Position numbers and translations under genes: made by a program
The notes under the pieces: model-generated
What the model saw: the letters and a program-made list of their open reading frames with translations, nothing else
What the model was told of the DNA's origin: nothing
Database searches by the model: none
Assembly: GCF_900177645.1 (NCBI RefSeq)
Contig: NZ_FXAO01000005.1
Location: 57,324-121,323, forward strand
Length of the DNA stretch: 64,000 nt
From: Arenibacter troitsensis
GTDB lineage: Bacteria > Bacteroidota > Bacteroidia > Flavobacteriales > Flavobacteriaceae
Direction of reading: 5' to 3'
In this document: in pieces, positions 9,027 to 18,018 of the stretch
Layout: the number at the start of each line of letters is the position of its first letter
Position numbering within the stretch: the first letter of the stretch is position 1

Positions 9027-9225
9027 GGTATATTTTCTTGTGCCACAAAGATAGAAAACCGGACGCTTTTTCTTTACTTTGAACGCATGTTATTTGATTA
9101 TTGATTTTAGCGATTGGACAGCTTTAAAATAAGCCAGAACAATTATGGACATTTTATAGTATCCTTGCAAGCAATAACTCACTTTGACTAGCTGTTATGA
9201 CCAATTTATAAATTTAGTTCTACCA

Positions 9226-10209
9226 ATGAAAAAAAATATTGCAATTATAATGGGCGGCTACTCCAGCGAGTACAAGATTTCCTTAATTAGCGGAGGTGTG
9301 GTATATGATTACTTGGACAAAGAAAAATTCAACGCCTATAGAATACATGTTTTTAAGAACAAATGGGTCTATGTAGATGCCGACCAAGAAGAACACCCTG
9401 TTAATAGGCACAACTTTACAGTGGACCTAGCCACGGAAACAATAAAATTCGATTGCGTGTTTAATGCAATACATGGTTCCCCCGGGGAGGACGGACTCAT
9501 GCAGGCCTACTTTGAGCTTATTGGAATACCACAAACTTCCTGTGATTACTACCAGGCTTCCCTAACATTTAATAAACGAGACCTATTGAGCGTTCTAAAA
9601 CCTTATGGCATTAAGTCGGCTCCTTCCTATTATATAAATTTGGGAGACCCCATTGACGAGGATGGGATAATAGCGAAAGTAGGATTGCCATGTTTCGTAA
9701 AAGCCAATAAGGCCGGAAGCAGTTTTGGCATTTCCAAAGTCTATAAAAAGGAGGAATTACTCAAAGCCATTGACAATGCCTTTAAAGAGGACAATGAAAT
9801 ACTAATAGAATCCTTTTTGGACGGAACCGAGGTATCCGTAGGGGTTATCAAATACAAGGGGGAGACCAAAGTATTGCCCATCACCGAAATTGTATCGGAA
9901 AACGATTTTTTTGATTATGAAGCCAAATATGAAGGTAAATCCCAAGAAATAACGCCGGCGAGAATAACAAAGGAACAAGAGCAAAAAGTGAGACAAATTG
10001 CAAAAAAAGCCTATGAGGTGTTAAAAATGAAAGGGTTTTCTAGAAGTGAGTTCATTTTTGTAAATGATGAACCCTTTATGCTGGAAATGAACACTACACC
10101 TGGACTTACTACAGAAAGTATATTGCCCCAACAGGCAAAAATTGCAGGTATCTCCCTTTCAGAACTATTTGAAAGTGCCATTTGGGAAGCTTTGGAAGAA
10201 AATAATTAA
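9226..10209 (+). CDS. ddl: D-alanine--D-alanine ligase
   Basis: ATP-grasp enzyme that joins two D-alanines for peptidoglycan precursors in the cytoplasm. The 327-residue protein starts MKKNIAIIMGGYSSEYKISLISG; HGSPGEDG, the lid region CFVKANKAGSSFGISKV, DGTEVSVGV and the metal-binding end FMLEMNTTPGLT are all present. The frame is open from a TTG at 9184, but the ATG at 9226 gives the family N-terminus. It is followed 105 bases later by coaD, a pairing often seen in Bacteroidota. Confidence 0.95.
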   Translation: MKKNIAIIMGGYSSEYKISLISGGVVYDYLDKEKFNAYRIHVFKNKWVYVDADQEEHPVNRHNFTVDLATETIKFDCVFNAIHGSPGEDGLMQAYFELIGIPQTSCDYYQASLTFNKRDLLSVLKPYGIKSAPSYYINLGDPIDEDGIIAKVGLPCFVKANKAGSSFGISKVYKKEELLKAIDNAFKEDNEILIESFLDGTEVSVGVIKYKGETKVLPITEIVSENDFFDYEAKYEGKSQEITPARITKEQEQKVRQIAKKAYEVLKMKGFSRSEFIFVNDEPFMLEMNTTPGLTTESILPQQAKIAGISLSELFESAIWEALEENN

Positions 10210-10301
10210 TTTTAATACCATACCCGTTTACCACATTATGGGTATTTTAGTGAACCATTCGTTTTCCGGTCTCTTGCAATGCCACCGGAGATTGACAACT
10301 T

Positions 10302-10309
10302 TAATTTTG
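10302..10309 (+). promoter_or_regulatory. Predicted -7 element of coaD
   Basis: TAATTTTG matches TAnnTTTG. It ends only five bases before the coaD ATG at 10315, so a start four bases downstream would give a nearly leaderless transcript. No good TTG lies at the usual distance (the nearest is 25 bases away), so the element is weak. Confidence 0.35.
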
Positions 10310-10314
10310 CTATA

Positions 10315-10776
10315 ATGAAGAAAAGACGTGCTATTTTTCCAGGTTCATTTGACCCTTTAACTTTAGGCCATTATGATATTATTAAAAGAGGAATAACCCT
10401 TTTTGATGAACTAATCATCGCCATTGGGGTAAATACCGATAAAAAATACATGTTTCCCCTCGAGGAGCGCAAAAGATTTATATCCGAGGCATTTAAGGAC
10501 GAACCCCAAATTACTGTGTTGACCTATCAGGGGTTAACGGTCGACTTCTGCAAAAAAGTCAATGCCGGTTTTATACTTAGGGGACTTAGAAATCCAGCGG
10601 ATTTCGAATTTGAAAAGGCCATAGCCCATACCAATCGCAAACTCTCCGAAATAGAAACCGTATTCTTGCTTACCTCGTCGGGCAAATCTTATATCAGTTC
10701 CTCCATTGTACGGGATGTTATTAGAAATGGTGGCGATTATTCTGGCTTGGTACCTGATTCCGTGCGAACAAAATAA
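10315..10776 (+). CDS. coaD: Phosphopantetheine adenylyltransferase
   Basis: Transfers AMP to 4'-phosphopantetheine, the penultimate step of coenzyme A synthesis. A 153-residue nucleotidyltransferase with the start AIFPGSFDPLTLGHYDII (the T/HxGH motif is LGHYD), then GVNTDKKYMF, RGLRNPADFEFE and the ISSSIVRD motif near residue 127. The ATG at 10315 yields the standard MKKRRAIFPGSFDP start; an upstream in-frame ATG at 10279 would add 12 residues that the family lacks. Confidence 0.97.
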   Translation: MKKRRAIFPGSFDPLTLGHYDIIKRGITLFDELIIAIGVNTDKKYMFPLEERKRFISEAFKDEPQITVLTYQGLTVDFCKKVNAGFILRGLRNPADFEFEKAIAHTNRKLSEIETVFLLTSSGKSYISSSIVRDVIRNGGDYSGLVPDSVRTK

Positions 10777-10933
10777 GAAATATACCCTTGTCTTTTTTTC
10801 CTACAAATAAACCAAATACAAATATGGCACCGTACTATTATGGACACCTCTAGATAAGCTTGTTTTTATGCTCTACACCAGACCGCAGCATCCAAAATAG
10901 ACTTAAAATTTCTTTATATTACCATTACACAAC

Positions 10934-10941
10934 TAATTTTG
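10934..10941 (+). promoter_or_regulatory. Predicted -7 element of the PAS kinase gene
   Basis: TAATTTTG, an exact match to TAnnTTTG, 57 bases before the kinase start. The -33 region is only T-rich, without a clear TTG. Confidence 0.35.
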
Positions 10942-10998
10942 TCCAATTCACAACAATCTATTCGCCGAATTAAATAATCGGACTACTATTGTAGGAAA

Positions 10999-12858
10999 AT
11001 GCGACAGATGATTATGAATACCCCCATCGTATCAAATCAATTCCTAATTAAACAGTTGCCTAAATCGACAGCCTTTATTAATAAGGAATTTAAGGTTGTG
11101 CTTGCGTCCGATAAGTGGGCCGAAGACTTTGGTTTCCAAGGTATGGACTATATTGGAAAATCCATTTATGAACTGTTTGGCGCTACAACCAAGAAATGGT
11201 CCCACAATTTGTTAGCTTGCTTCGATGGGAAATTTCCAGAGCCCGAAATAGAGGTCTACCCAAATAATAGTCCTAAAGAAAGATGTTTCAAATGGACAAA
11301 CATTCCTTGGTATGATGAACAGGAAAACATAATTGGAGCAATCGTACAAACAGAGGATGTAACGGATAGGGTTAAAAATGAATTAAGAATAGAAAAGCTG
11401 GAGTTCCTACAAAAGGAGACCGGAGAGCATGGTAAAATTGGGAATTGGGAATACCAAAAATCCAAAGATAAGTTTACATGCTGTGAAATGATAAGACGCA
11501 TTTTCGAAGTCGACGATGATTTTGAAATCAATATAGACAACTCTGTTAATTTTTATAAGACCGGTTATAGCAGGAACACTATTTCTATGGCAATTTATTC
11601 TGCCAATCAGAAAAAAACTCCTTGGAACGAAAAATTACAGATCATTACCGCCAAAGGAAATGAAAAGTGGGTAAATGTTTCCGGTAAGCCATTATACAAA
11701 AACGGCGAATATGTGGGACTCATTGGCATTGTCCAGGACATTACGGATTATGTTCAGAAAGAACAAAAGACCAAAGACAATGAACATCTATTAAAAACGC
11801 TTATAAACAACCTACCATTACAAATTTATATAAAGGACACCCAATCCAAAAAGTTGCTGGCAAATAAATCCGAACTTCAATTTCTTGGAATTGAAAATGA
11901 ATCCGATATTATCGGTAAGGATGACTTTGACCTATACGATAGGGCCACAGCTCAAAAATTCAGGGATGAAGACATTGAAGTAATGATTTCACAAATCCCC
12001 ATGTTAAACAAGGAATTGACCCGAACCAACCCCGATGGTTCCATTATTACCTTTCTATCCTCCAAAATTCCTTTGATTGGGGAAAATGGAGAAGTGACTG
12101 GTCTAGTAGGAATCAGTATGGATATTTCGGAACAAAAGCAGAAACAAAAGGAACTAAAAAGCTTAATATCCGTAACCTCCTCCCAAAACAAGAAATTAAT
12201 TAATTTTGCACATATCGTTTCGCATAATTTAAGATCCCACTCTGCCAATTTTGCCATGCTATTGGATTTCTTGGGCAATGAGGAAGATGAAAAGGAAAGA
12301 CACAAAATAATGGAGATGCTCTCGGACTCCTCCAAAAGCCTTATGGAAACCCTTCATAATTTAAATGATATTGTTGCCATAAATACCGAGTCGAACATAA
12401 TTAAAAAAGAGGTCAACTTTAATAAAAAACTAAACGCTGTGCTTAAGCAAGTAAATAATCAACTTATCACTGCCAAAGCAACAGTAATCAGTGAAGTATC
12501 GGATGATGTTAACATAAACGTGGTACCTGATTATTTGAAAAACATTTTAACGAACATTATAACCAACGCCATTAAATATAAAAAGCCCAAAGTTGACCCT
12601 GTAATAAAATTGAGCGTTAATTATGTCCAAAATTACACGGTCATAAGCATCGAAGACAACGGACTTGGAATGGATTTAAAAAAATATGGAACCAAGTTAT
12701 TTGGAATGTACAAAACCTTCCATGGCAATTCGGACGCAAAAGGCCTAGGACTATACATTACCAAAAATCAAATTGAAGCCATGCATGGCAAAATAAGTGC
12801 CAATAGCCAAGTAGGTATTGGAAGCACTTTTAATTTATATTTTAATGACAAAAATTAA
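10999..12858 (+). CDS. PAS-domain sensor histidine kinase
   Basis: A 619-residue protein without membrane segments, so a cytoplasmic sensor. There are three PAS-like domains (about 10-115, 140-250 and 262-378; the second and third end in PAC-type stretches such as GLIGIVQDITD and GLVGISMDISEQ). They are followed by a HisKA-like region with VSHNLRSHSANF (candidate phosphorylated histidine 409) and a HATPase domain with N box (NIITNAIKYK), G1 (EDNGLGMD) and G2 (KGLGLYITKNQ). The HNLR H-box form is common in Bacteroidota kinases. Its 3' end overlaps the response regulator gene, so the pair is a two-component system. The signal is unknown. Confidence 0.88.
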   Translation: MRQMIMNTPIVSNQFLIKQLPKSTAFINKEFKVVLASDKWAEDFGFQGMDYIGKSIYELFGATTKKWSHNLLACFDGKFPEPEIEVYPNNSPKERCFKWTNIPWYDEQENIIGAIVQTEDVTDRVKNELRIEKLEFLQKETGEHGKIGNWEYQKSKDKFTCCEMIRRIFEVDDDFEINIDNSVNFYKTGYSRNTISMAIYSANQKKTPWNEKLQIITAKGNEKWVNVSGKPLYKNGEYVGLIGIVQDITDYVQKEQKTKDNEHLLKTLINNLPLQIYIKDTQSKKLLANKSELQFLGIENESDIIGKDDFDLYDRATAQKFRDEDIEVMISQIPMLNKELTRTNPDGSIITFLSSKIPLIGENGEVTGLVGISMDISEQKQKQKELKSLISVTSSQNKKLINFAHIVSHNLRSHSANFAMLLDFLGNEEDEKERHKIMEMLSDSSKSLMETLHNLNDIVAINTESNIIKKEVNFNKKLNAVLKQVNNQLITAKATVISEVSDDVNINVVPDYLKNILTNIITNAIKYKKPKVDPVIKLSVNYVQNYTVISIEDNGLGMDLKKYGTKLFGMYKTFHGNSDAKGLGLYITKNQIEAMHGKISANSQVGIGSTFNLYFNDKN

Positions 12859-13255
12859 CTCAATATTTATTGTCGATGATGACACCATAACGATCTACGG
12901 AATTAAAAAAATCTTAACTTCTGTCGCCACCTGTAACGATATTTTTGAATTCAAAAACGGACAAATGGCACTTGACCGTATAAAGGAAATGATTATCGAA
13001 AAATCGGAATTACCGGATTTAATTTTTTTGGACATCAACATGCCAATAATGGATGGCTGGGAATTTATGGAAGAGTTCATAAAATTACCCATAAACAAAA
13101 AGGTAACTATAAATATAGTAACCTCCTCCATTGACCAATTTGATATGGACAAGGCGGAAAATTTCAAGTCCTTGACACACCACAGCGTTATTTACACCAG
13201 TAAACCTATCAGAAGGGCTGATATAGAAAAAATTACAACAGCCATTTCCGTTTAA
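12845..13255 (+). CDS. Single-domain response regulator
   Basis: A 136-residue stand-alone receiver domain. The acidic pocket is DDD (residues 11-13), the phosphorylated aspartate is D63 in LIFLDINMPIMDGWEF, followed by a conserved serine/threonine region (VTSSIDQ) and lysine in YTSKPI. There is no output domain, so it must act by protein contact or as a phosphorelay shuttle. I take the ATG at 12845 (MTKINSIFIVDDD), which overlaps the kinase stop by 14 bases; an earlier in-frame ATG at 12818 would add unlikely residues. Translationally coupled to the kinase. Confidence 0.88.
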   Translation: MTKINSIFIVDDDTITIYGIKKILTSVATCNDIFEFKNGQMALDRIKEMIIEKSELPDLIFLDINMPIMDGWEFMEEFIKLPINKKVTINIVTSSIDQFDMDKAENFKSLTHHSVIYTSKPIRRADIEKITTAISV

Positions 13256-13270
13256 TACCCAAGATTTAGC

Positions 13271-13360
13271 TAACTTTGAATTCTTGAAGATTATTTTGGA
13301 CCTCCTTTACGAAGGAGAATTACCTATGTAACACCTAATTTCCCAAGTGAACTTCAAAGT
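13271..13360 (+). promoter_or_regulatory. Structured leader or terminator region before the M14 peptidase
   Basis: Contains a -7-like TAACTTTG (13271-13278), a perfect hairpin CTCCTT-TACG-AAGGAG (13302-13317), and ACTTTGAA at 13273-13280 that can pair with TTCAAAGT at 13353-13360, which is followed by a run of T. Either a terminator for the kinase/regulator pair or a structured 5' leader of the peptidase gene; the sequence does not decide. Confidence 0.3.
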
Positions 13361-13396
13361 CTTTTTTTTTGAGTTTTAAACCAATTATAACGTAGC

Positions 13397-15142
13397 ATGA
13401 AACTTCTGGTAAGACTTTTTTTACTGCTTTGTCTTATTTCCTGCGAGACTAAAAAAGAAAGAAAAATTGAAGATATTAAAACTGTTTTTGAACGCAGTAA
13501 CGGAGAAGAAACGGCAACCTATCTCCAAATAATAGACTTCTACATTCAACTTGCCAAGGAGTTTCCAGAAATAAATATACAGATCATTGGCGATACCGAT
13601 AGCGGCAACCCACTACACGTAGTAACGTACAACCCGGATGCAGATTTTAATTTCCAAAAAATAGGACGGGACAAGAGCATCGTATTTATTAATAACGGCA
13701 TACATGCCGGGGAAAGCGATGGCATAGATGCAACCATGTTACTATTCAGGGATTTGGCCCTAAAAAATATGGATGCCCCCAAGAATACGGTGGTAGTAAC
13801 CATACCTATCTACAATGTAGGCGGTGCTTTGAATAGAAATTCTACCTCCAGGGCAAATCAAAATGGTCCCAAATCCTATGGTTTTAGGGGCAATGCAAAA
13901 AATTACGACCTTAATCGCGATTTTATAAAAGTAGATACTAAAAACGCCCACACCTTTGCTAAAATTTTTCACTTAATAAAACCGGATATCTTTATAGACA
14001 ACCATGTGAGCAATGGGGCCGACTATCAATATACCCTATCACACCTATTTACCCAACATAATAAATTGGGCGGAGAATTGGGCACGTACCTTCATGAAGA
14101 GATGGTTCCCACATTGGAAAATTCTTTAAAGGAATTGGACTGGGACATTACCCCCTATGTAAACGTATTTAACCAGGTTCCCGAAAAAGGCTTTTCCCAA
14201 TTTATGGACTATCCCAGATATTCCACAGGCTATGCCGCTCTTTGGAACACTGTTGGCCTAATGGTGGAGACACATATGCTTAAACCTTACAAACAAAGGG
14301 TAGAGGGCGTATACGCCATAATGACAAAAATTCTGGAAATTTCCGAAAAGGATTACAAGAAAATCAAGCACTTAAGGGAGAATGCCTTTGAGGTTTATCT
14401 AGAAAAACAGAACTACCCGCTACAATGGGCCATCGACACCACAAAAAGTACCATACTGGAGTTTAAGGGTTACGAAGCCGATGAATTTAATAGCGAAATA
14501 ACAGGTTTACCAAGGCTTAAATACGATAGGAATAGACCTTTTACAAAAGAAGTGGAATATCAAAACTTTTATAATTCAACCCATGAGGTGGAAATCCCCA
14601 AGGCCTACGTAATAAAGAAAGGATGGGACAGGATAATAGATTTATTAGCGGTTAACCAGATCAGCTTTAAAACCTTGAAACAAGACACTTCCATAGCAGT
14701 TGAGTCTTATAAAATAGATAGCTACAGTACTGTTGAAAATTCATACGAGGGCCATTACCCACACTTTAACACCAAAGTGCTGCGCAGCAACCAAAAAGTC
14801 AATTTTACGGCTGGGGACATCCTGGTCCCAACTAATCAGAAAGGCTTGCGTTATTTATTGGAGACCTTGGAACCAGAAGCTACGGACTCTTTCTTTAATT
14901 GGAATTTCTTTGATGCTATTTTACAACAAAAGGAAGGTTTCTCTCCTTACGTTTTTGAAGACCTAGCCCTGGACATCCTCCAAGAGAACCAAGAAATGAA
15001 AACCCAATTCAATTTAAAAAAGGAAATAGACAGTACTTTTGCCGGCGATTGGTACGCCCAACTGGATTGGATCTACAAAAGGTCCAAATACTATGAGGCG
15101 GAACACATGCAATATCCAATTTATAGAATTTTAAAGGAATAA
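13397..15142 (+). CDS. M14-family zinc carboxypeptidase, lipoprotein
   Basis: A 581-residue exported peptidase. The signal peptide MKLLVRLFLLLCLISCET has a lipobox (LISC), so it is probably anchored in the cell envelope. The M14 zinc site is visible: HAGE (H103, E106), the third ligand H203 in FIDNHVSNGADYQ, and the catalytic glutamate E291 in MVETHMLKP. A C-terminal region (about 340-580) without a recognised domain follows; related flavobacterial proteins have the same two-part length. It probably trims C-terminal residues from peptides taken from the environment. Converges on the NUDIX gene with a 4-base gap. Confidence 0.88.
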   Translation: MKLLVRLFLLLCLISCETKKERKIEDIKTVFERSNGEETATYLQIIDFYIQLAKEFPEINIQIIGDTDSGNPLHVVTYNPDADFNFQKIGRDKSIVFINNGIHAGESDGIDATMLLFRDLALKNMDAPKNTVVVTIPIYNVGGALNRNSTSRANQNGPKSYGFRGNAKNYDLNRDFIKVDTKNAHTFAKIFHLIKPDIFIDNHVSNGADYQYTLSHLFTQHNKLGGELGTYLHEEMVPTLENSLKELDWDITPYVNVFNQVPEKGFSQFMDYPRYSTGYAALWNTVGLMVETHMLKPYKQRVEGVYAIMTKILEISEKDYKKIKHLRENAFEVYLEKQNYPLQWAIDTTKSTILEFKGYEADEFNSEITGLPRLKYDRNRPFTKEVEYQNFYNSTHEVEIPKAYVIKKGWDRIIDLLAVNQISFKTLKQDTSIAVESYKIDSYSTVENSYEGHYPHFNTKVLRSNQKVNFTAGDILVPTNQKGLRYLLETLEPEATDSFFNWNFFDAILQQKEGFSPYVFEDLALDILQENQEMKTQFNLKKEIDSTFAGDWYAQLDWIYKRSKYYEAEHMQYPIYRILKE

Positions 15143-15146
15143 TCCT

Positions 15147-15734
15147 TTAATCTTCGAACAGGATTCTAATATTGGCATAAGAATTCTCCAAGGCTTTTTT
15201 TATTTTATCAGGGCCCTTCCATTTTACCTTTTCTATTCCCTCAGAGGCCTCGCCCACTAAATCTCCTTTGTAATTGGTCTTCATGGCAAACCAATGTACC
15301 TCCTTTAATTTATAATTACCATTCCTTTTAAAAAGGTGATATGTGGTCCTTAGAAAATTTTCAATTTTTAAACCCTTTACCCCTGTCTCCTCCTCTACTT
15401 CGCGCAACGCACATTCCTCAATGGTCTCCCCCTTGTCCAATTTCCCTTTAGGAAGGTCCCATTTATCGTTTCTGTAAATAAAAAGTACTTTCCCCTCCTT
15501 GTTGGTTACCACTCCACCTGCCGCGACCACCAGCGGTATTTTCTTAGAAAATTTCTTTAATATCTCCTCATTATTAGGGTGATAAATAAAAGCTTCATTA
15601 AGTTTTTTGCTAGCCAAGGAGTCTATTGCCTCATTAATAGCAGACCCGTTCAACAAAAAATATTTATTATTTGCCGTATCTGATAATTTATTTGTTAAAA
15701 TCAGAGGTGACTCATTAACAAAAACTTTATACAT
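15147..15734 (-). CDS. NUDIX hydrolase
   Basis: A 195-residue protein with a complete Nudix box at about residues 97-119 (G-x5-E-x7-REVEEETG). The substrate is a nucleoside diphosphate linked to some group X; the sequence does not name it. The N-terminal 65 residues form an extra domain seen in flavobacterial homologues. I take MYKVFVNESP at 15734 as the start; the next in-frame ATG (15743 on the minus strand) would overlap the pyrE start codon. It diverges from pyrE with only seven bases between start codons. Confidence 0.88.
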   Translation of the reverse strand: MYKVFVNESPLILTNKLSDTANNKYFLLNGSAINEAIDSLASKKLNEAFIYHPNNEEILKKFSKKIPLVVAAGGVVTNKEGKVLFIYRNDKWDLPKGKLDKGETIEECALREVEEETGVKGLKIENFLRTTYHLFKRNGNYKLKEVHWFAMKTNYKGDLVGEASEGIEKVKWKGPDKIKKALENSYANIRILFED

Positions 15735-15737
15735 TTG
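15730..15737 (+). promoter_or_regulatory. Predicted -7 element of pyrE
   Basis: TACATTTG, an exact TAnnTTTG match, four bases before the pyrE ATG at 15742. A start four bases past the element would make the pyrE mRNA leaderless. The element overlaps the start codon of the divergent NUDIX gene (15732-15734). Confidence 0.45.
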
Positions 15738-15741
15738 CGTC

Positions 15742-16383
15742 ATGGTTTTAGACAAAGACACTGCCAAAAAAACTGCAGAGCTTCTGCTGCAAATTAATGC
15801 AATTAAGTTGAAACCTGAAAATCCTTTTACATGGGCTTCAGGATGGAAATCTCCAATTTATTGCGATAATAGAATAATCCTTTCGTACCCAAGCATTAGG
15901 AACTATGTTCGGGAACAAATGGGAAAGCAAGTAGAAAGCCTGTACGGGAAACCGGATGTAATAGCCGGAGTGGCCACCGGGGCCATTGGAATCGGGATGC
16001 TTGTAGCCGAATATTTGGGACTTCCATTTATATATGTAAGACCAGAGGCTAAATCGCACGGGCGTCAAAACCAAATAGAAGGTCGTTTGGAGGCCAATCA
16101 GAGTGTTGTTGTTATTGAAGACCTTATCAGTACCGGAAAGAGCAGTCTAAACGCTGTGGACGCTCTAAAAAGTAATGGTGCCAACGTAAAGGGAATGCTC
16201 GCCATTTTCACCTACGGCTTTGATATAGCCAATGAAAACTTTAAGCAGTACGGCCTCGATTTACACACCTTGAGCAATTATGATTATTTAATTCAGCAAG
16301 CCTCGGACACCAATTATATTAAAGAGAATCAATTAAAAACTTTGTTAGAGTGGAAAAGCAGCCCCTCTACCTGGCAATCTTAA
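15742..16383 (+). CDS. pyrE: Orotate phosphoribosyltransferase
   Basis: Joins orotate to PRPP to give orotidine monophosphate in pyrimidine synthesis. A 213-residue type I PRTase with the N-terminal hood (FTWASGWKSPIYCDNR), the loop VRPEAKSHGRQNQIEG and the PRPP-binding motif VVVIEDLISTGKSS (about residues 117-130). The ATG at 15742 gives a normal-length protein; the frame stays open upstream into the NUDIX gene on the other strand. Three bases separate it from the SRPBCC gene, suggesting a two-gene operon. Confidence 0.96.
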   Translation: MVLDKDTAKKTAELLLQINAIKLKPENPFTWASGWKSPIYCDNRIILSYPSIRNYVREQMGKQVESLYGKPDVIAGVATGAIGIGMLVAEYLGLPFIYVRPEAKSHGRQNQIEGRLEANQSVVVIEDLISTGKSSLNAVDALKSNGANVKGMLAIFTYGFDIANENFKQYGLDLHTLSNYDYLIQQASDTNYIKENQLKTLLEWKSSPSTWQS

Positions 16384-16386
16384 ATT

Positions 16387-16779
16387 ATGTATTTAGAAAC
16401 TCCCAAGAAAAAAGTTAATAAAAGCAGTAAGGAAGTTTTTGATTTTCTAAACGATGTGAAGAATTTCGAAACCTTAATGCCAGAAAATATAAGTAAGTTC
16501 GAGCTTATCAATGAAAATAGATTTTTGTTTGCCCTTACAGGAATGCCTGAAATTGTTTTGCAAAAGAAACAGCAGACCCCATATTCCCAATTGATTTTAG
16601 GTGCAGCCAGTGATAAATTGCCCTTTACCCTGACCGTAGATATTGTATCAATAAATGAGCATGAGAGTGAAGTTACCCTAAGTTTTGAAGGGGAATTCAA
16701 TGCCATGATGGCCATGATGATAAAATCGCCGATCAATAATTTTATAGGAACATTGTCCGAGAATCTTTCCAAGATATAA
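16387..16779 (+). CDS. SRPBCC (START-like) family protein
   Basis: A 130-residue protein with the helix-grip fold pattern: an N-terminal strand, KSSKEVFDFLNDVKNFETLMPENI (the usual first helices of SRPBCC/CoxG-like proteins), alternating strands, and a long C-terminal helix. Such proteins bind lipids or other hydrophobic ligands. The ligand cannot be inferred. It directly follows pyrE (3-base gap), an arrangement seen in other Flavobacteriaceae, but no pathway link to pyrimidines is known to me. Confidence 0.75.
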   Translation: MYLETPKKKVNKSSKEVFDFLNDVKNFETLMPENISKFELINENRFLFALTGMPEIVLQKKQQTPYSQLILGAASDKLPFTLTVDIVSINEHESEVTLSFEGEFNAMMAMMIKSPINNFIGTLSENLSKI

Positions 16780-16806
16780 TTGTAACCCTTATTTTTCAAA
16801 AATTGC

Positions 16807-17538
16807 TCAATATAGCAGCCTAACTTCCTTTAGGTTAAATTCTTTAAGGATGTTATCCTCCAATAAAATCTTTAGTTTACCTGCACTTGAAACGCCTTTA
16901 ATAAAACCCATAAACATTTCATCATCCTGATCTTTAAAGGTGGAAGGTTTATCCTTTCTAAAAAGTGCGCTCTCGTATCGTTCAACAAGATTTCTCCTGT
17001 CCAATTTCGTATTCTTGGCGAGTAAATTTTTAAGGTTATCAACAATACCCAATAATAGTTCCTCTAGATCCAATGATCTTCCCAAAAGCAGTTTTAAAGA
17101 GGACACATTGGGAAGGTTATTGAAAGTTAATTGATTTACATTTAAACCAATTCCAACAATTGAAGCCTGAATATGTTGTCCGGATAAAATATTTTCAATA
17201 AGAATTCCACAAATTTTGGAATGTCCTGACATTATGTCGTTAGGCCATTTAATCTTTAAATCGGGCACATGAAGTTGGGTTAAGGTATCATAAATAGCCA
17301 GTGAAACATAAATATTCAGAAGAAACTGCTCTGAGACCGGCTCCTTCAAAGATTTAACTAAAACGCTAAAAGTCAGATTCTTACCAGGTTCAGACAACCA
17401 ACTTGTCCCCATTTGCCCGCGCCCCTTCAATTGAGTATGGGCCATCACTGCCGTAAAATTCCCGATCTTATTTTGGAACAACAAATCTTTTAAATAGGCA
17501 TTTGTTGAGTCCGTGGCACTAAGTTTGATTAATTGCAT
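16807..17538 (-). CDS. birA: Biotin--[acetyl-CoA-carboxylase] ligase
   Basis: Activates biotin to biotinyl-AMP and attaches it to carrier lysines such as that of pyruvate carboxylase in this window. A 243-residue catalytic-domain form: STDSTNAYLKDL-like start, the nucleotide-binding loop KGRGQMGTSW (about residues 38-47), KWPNDIM and CGILIE. It lacks the N-terminal helix-turn-helix of the E. coli repressor form, so it should not regulate transcription. Divergent from rsfS, the usual arrangement in Bacteroidota. Confidence 0.94.
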   Translation of the reverse strand: MQLIKLSATDSTNAYLKDLLFQNKIGNFTAVMAHTQLKGRGQMGTSWLSEPGKNLTFSVLVKSLKEPVSEQFLLNIYVSLAIYDTLTQLHVPDLKIKWPNDIMSGHSKICGILIENILSGQHIQASIVGIGLNVNQLTFNNLPNVSSLKLLLGRSLDLEELLLGIVDNLKNLLAKNTKLDRRNLVERYESALFRKDKPSTFKDQDDEMFMGFIKGVSSAGKLKILLEDNILKEFNLKEVRLLY

Positions 17539-17603
17539 TTACAATCTTATGATTATTATATAATGTATTGTTAAAAACAATAGTTAAAAAAACAAAAAAA
17601 TAA

Positions 17604-17611
17604 TAACTTTG
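17604..17611 (+). promoter_or_regulatory. Predicted -7 element of the rsfS-ftsH operon
   Basis: TAACTTTG in an A-rich gap, giving a leader of about 17 bases before rsfS. A TTA sits 17 bases upstream in place of TTG. A small hairpin (ATTGTT-AAA-AACAAT, 17567-17581) precedes it. Confidence 0.5.
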
Positions 17612-17631
17612 TAAAAATTTAAAATTTTTGA

Positions 17632-18009
17632 ATGCAGAAAAGGAAAAGTAGCGCAGATGAGTTAATTGCCTTAATTTTAAGTGGAATAGAAGAGGTTAAA
17701 GGACATGATATAAATTTACTTGATCTTAGAGATATTGAGAATACTGTTTGTGACTACTTTATAATTTGTAATGGTACTTCCAACACACATGTAAATGCCA
17801 TAGTAGGCTCCATCCAAAAAACTGTCAGTAAAGCAATTCAAGACAAACCTTGGCATGTAGAAGGTTCTGACAATGCGGAATGGATATTAATGGACTACGT
17901 AAACGTAGTTGTACATGTATTTCAAAAACAAGTTAGAGAATATTATGATATAGAAGGACTTTGGGGAGACGCCAAAGTAACCTCAGTTGAAAGTAGCTTC
18001 AATCAGTAA
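17632..18009 (+). CDS. rsfS: Ribosomal silencing factor RsfS
   Basis: Binds ribosomal protein uL14 on the 50S subunit and blocks joining of the subunits when nutrients are short. A 125-residue protein with the family core: IKGHDINLLDL-like opening, CDYFIICNGTSNTHVNAIV, WHVEGSDNAEWILMDYVNVVVHVF and REYYDIEGLWGDA. First gene of the operon; ftsH follows after 9 bases. Confidence 0.96.
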   Translation: MQKRKSSADELIALILSGIEEVKGHDINLLDLRDIENTVCDYFIICNGTSNTHVNAIVGSIQKTVSKAIQDKPWHVEGSDNAEWILMDYVNVVVHVFQKQVREYYDIEGLWGDAKVTSVESSFNQ

Positions 18010-18018
18010 AAAAAAATA

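Noticed and set aside
9184-9225. TTG-started extension of ddl
   Set aside because: The ATG at 9226 gives the canonical MKKNIAIIMGG start.
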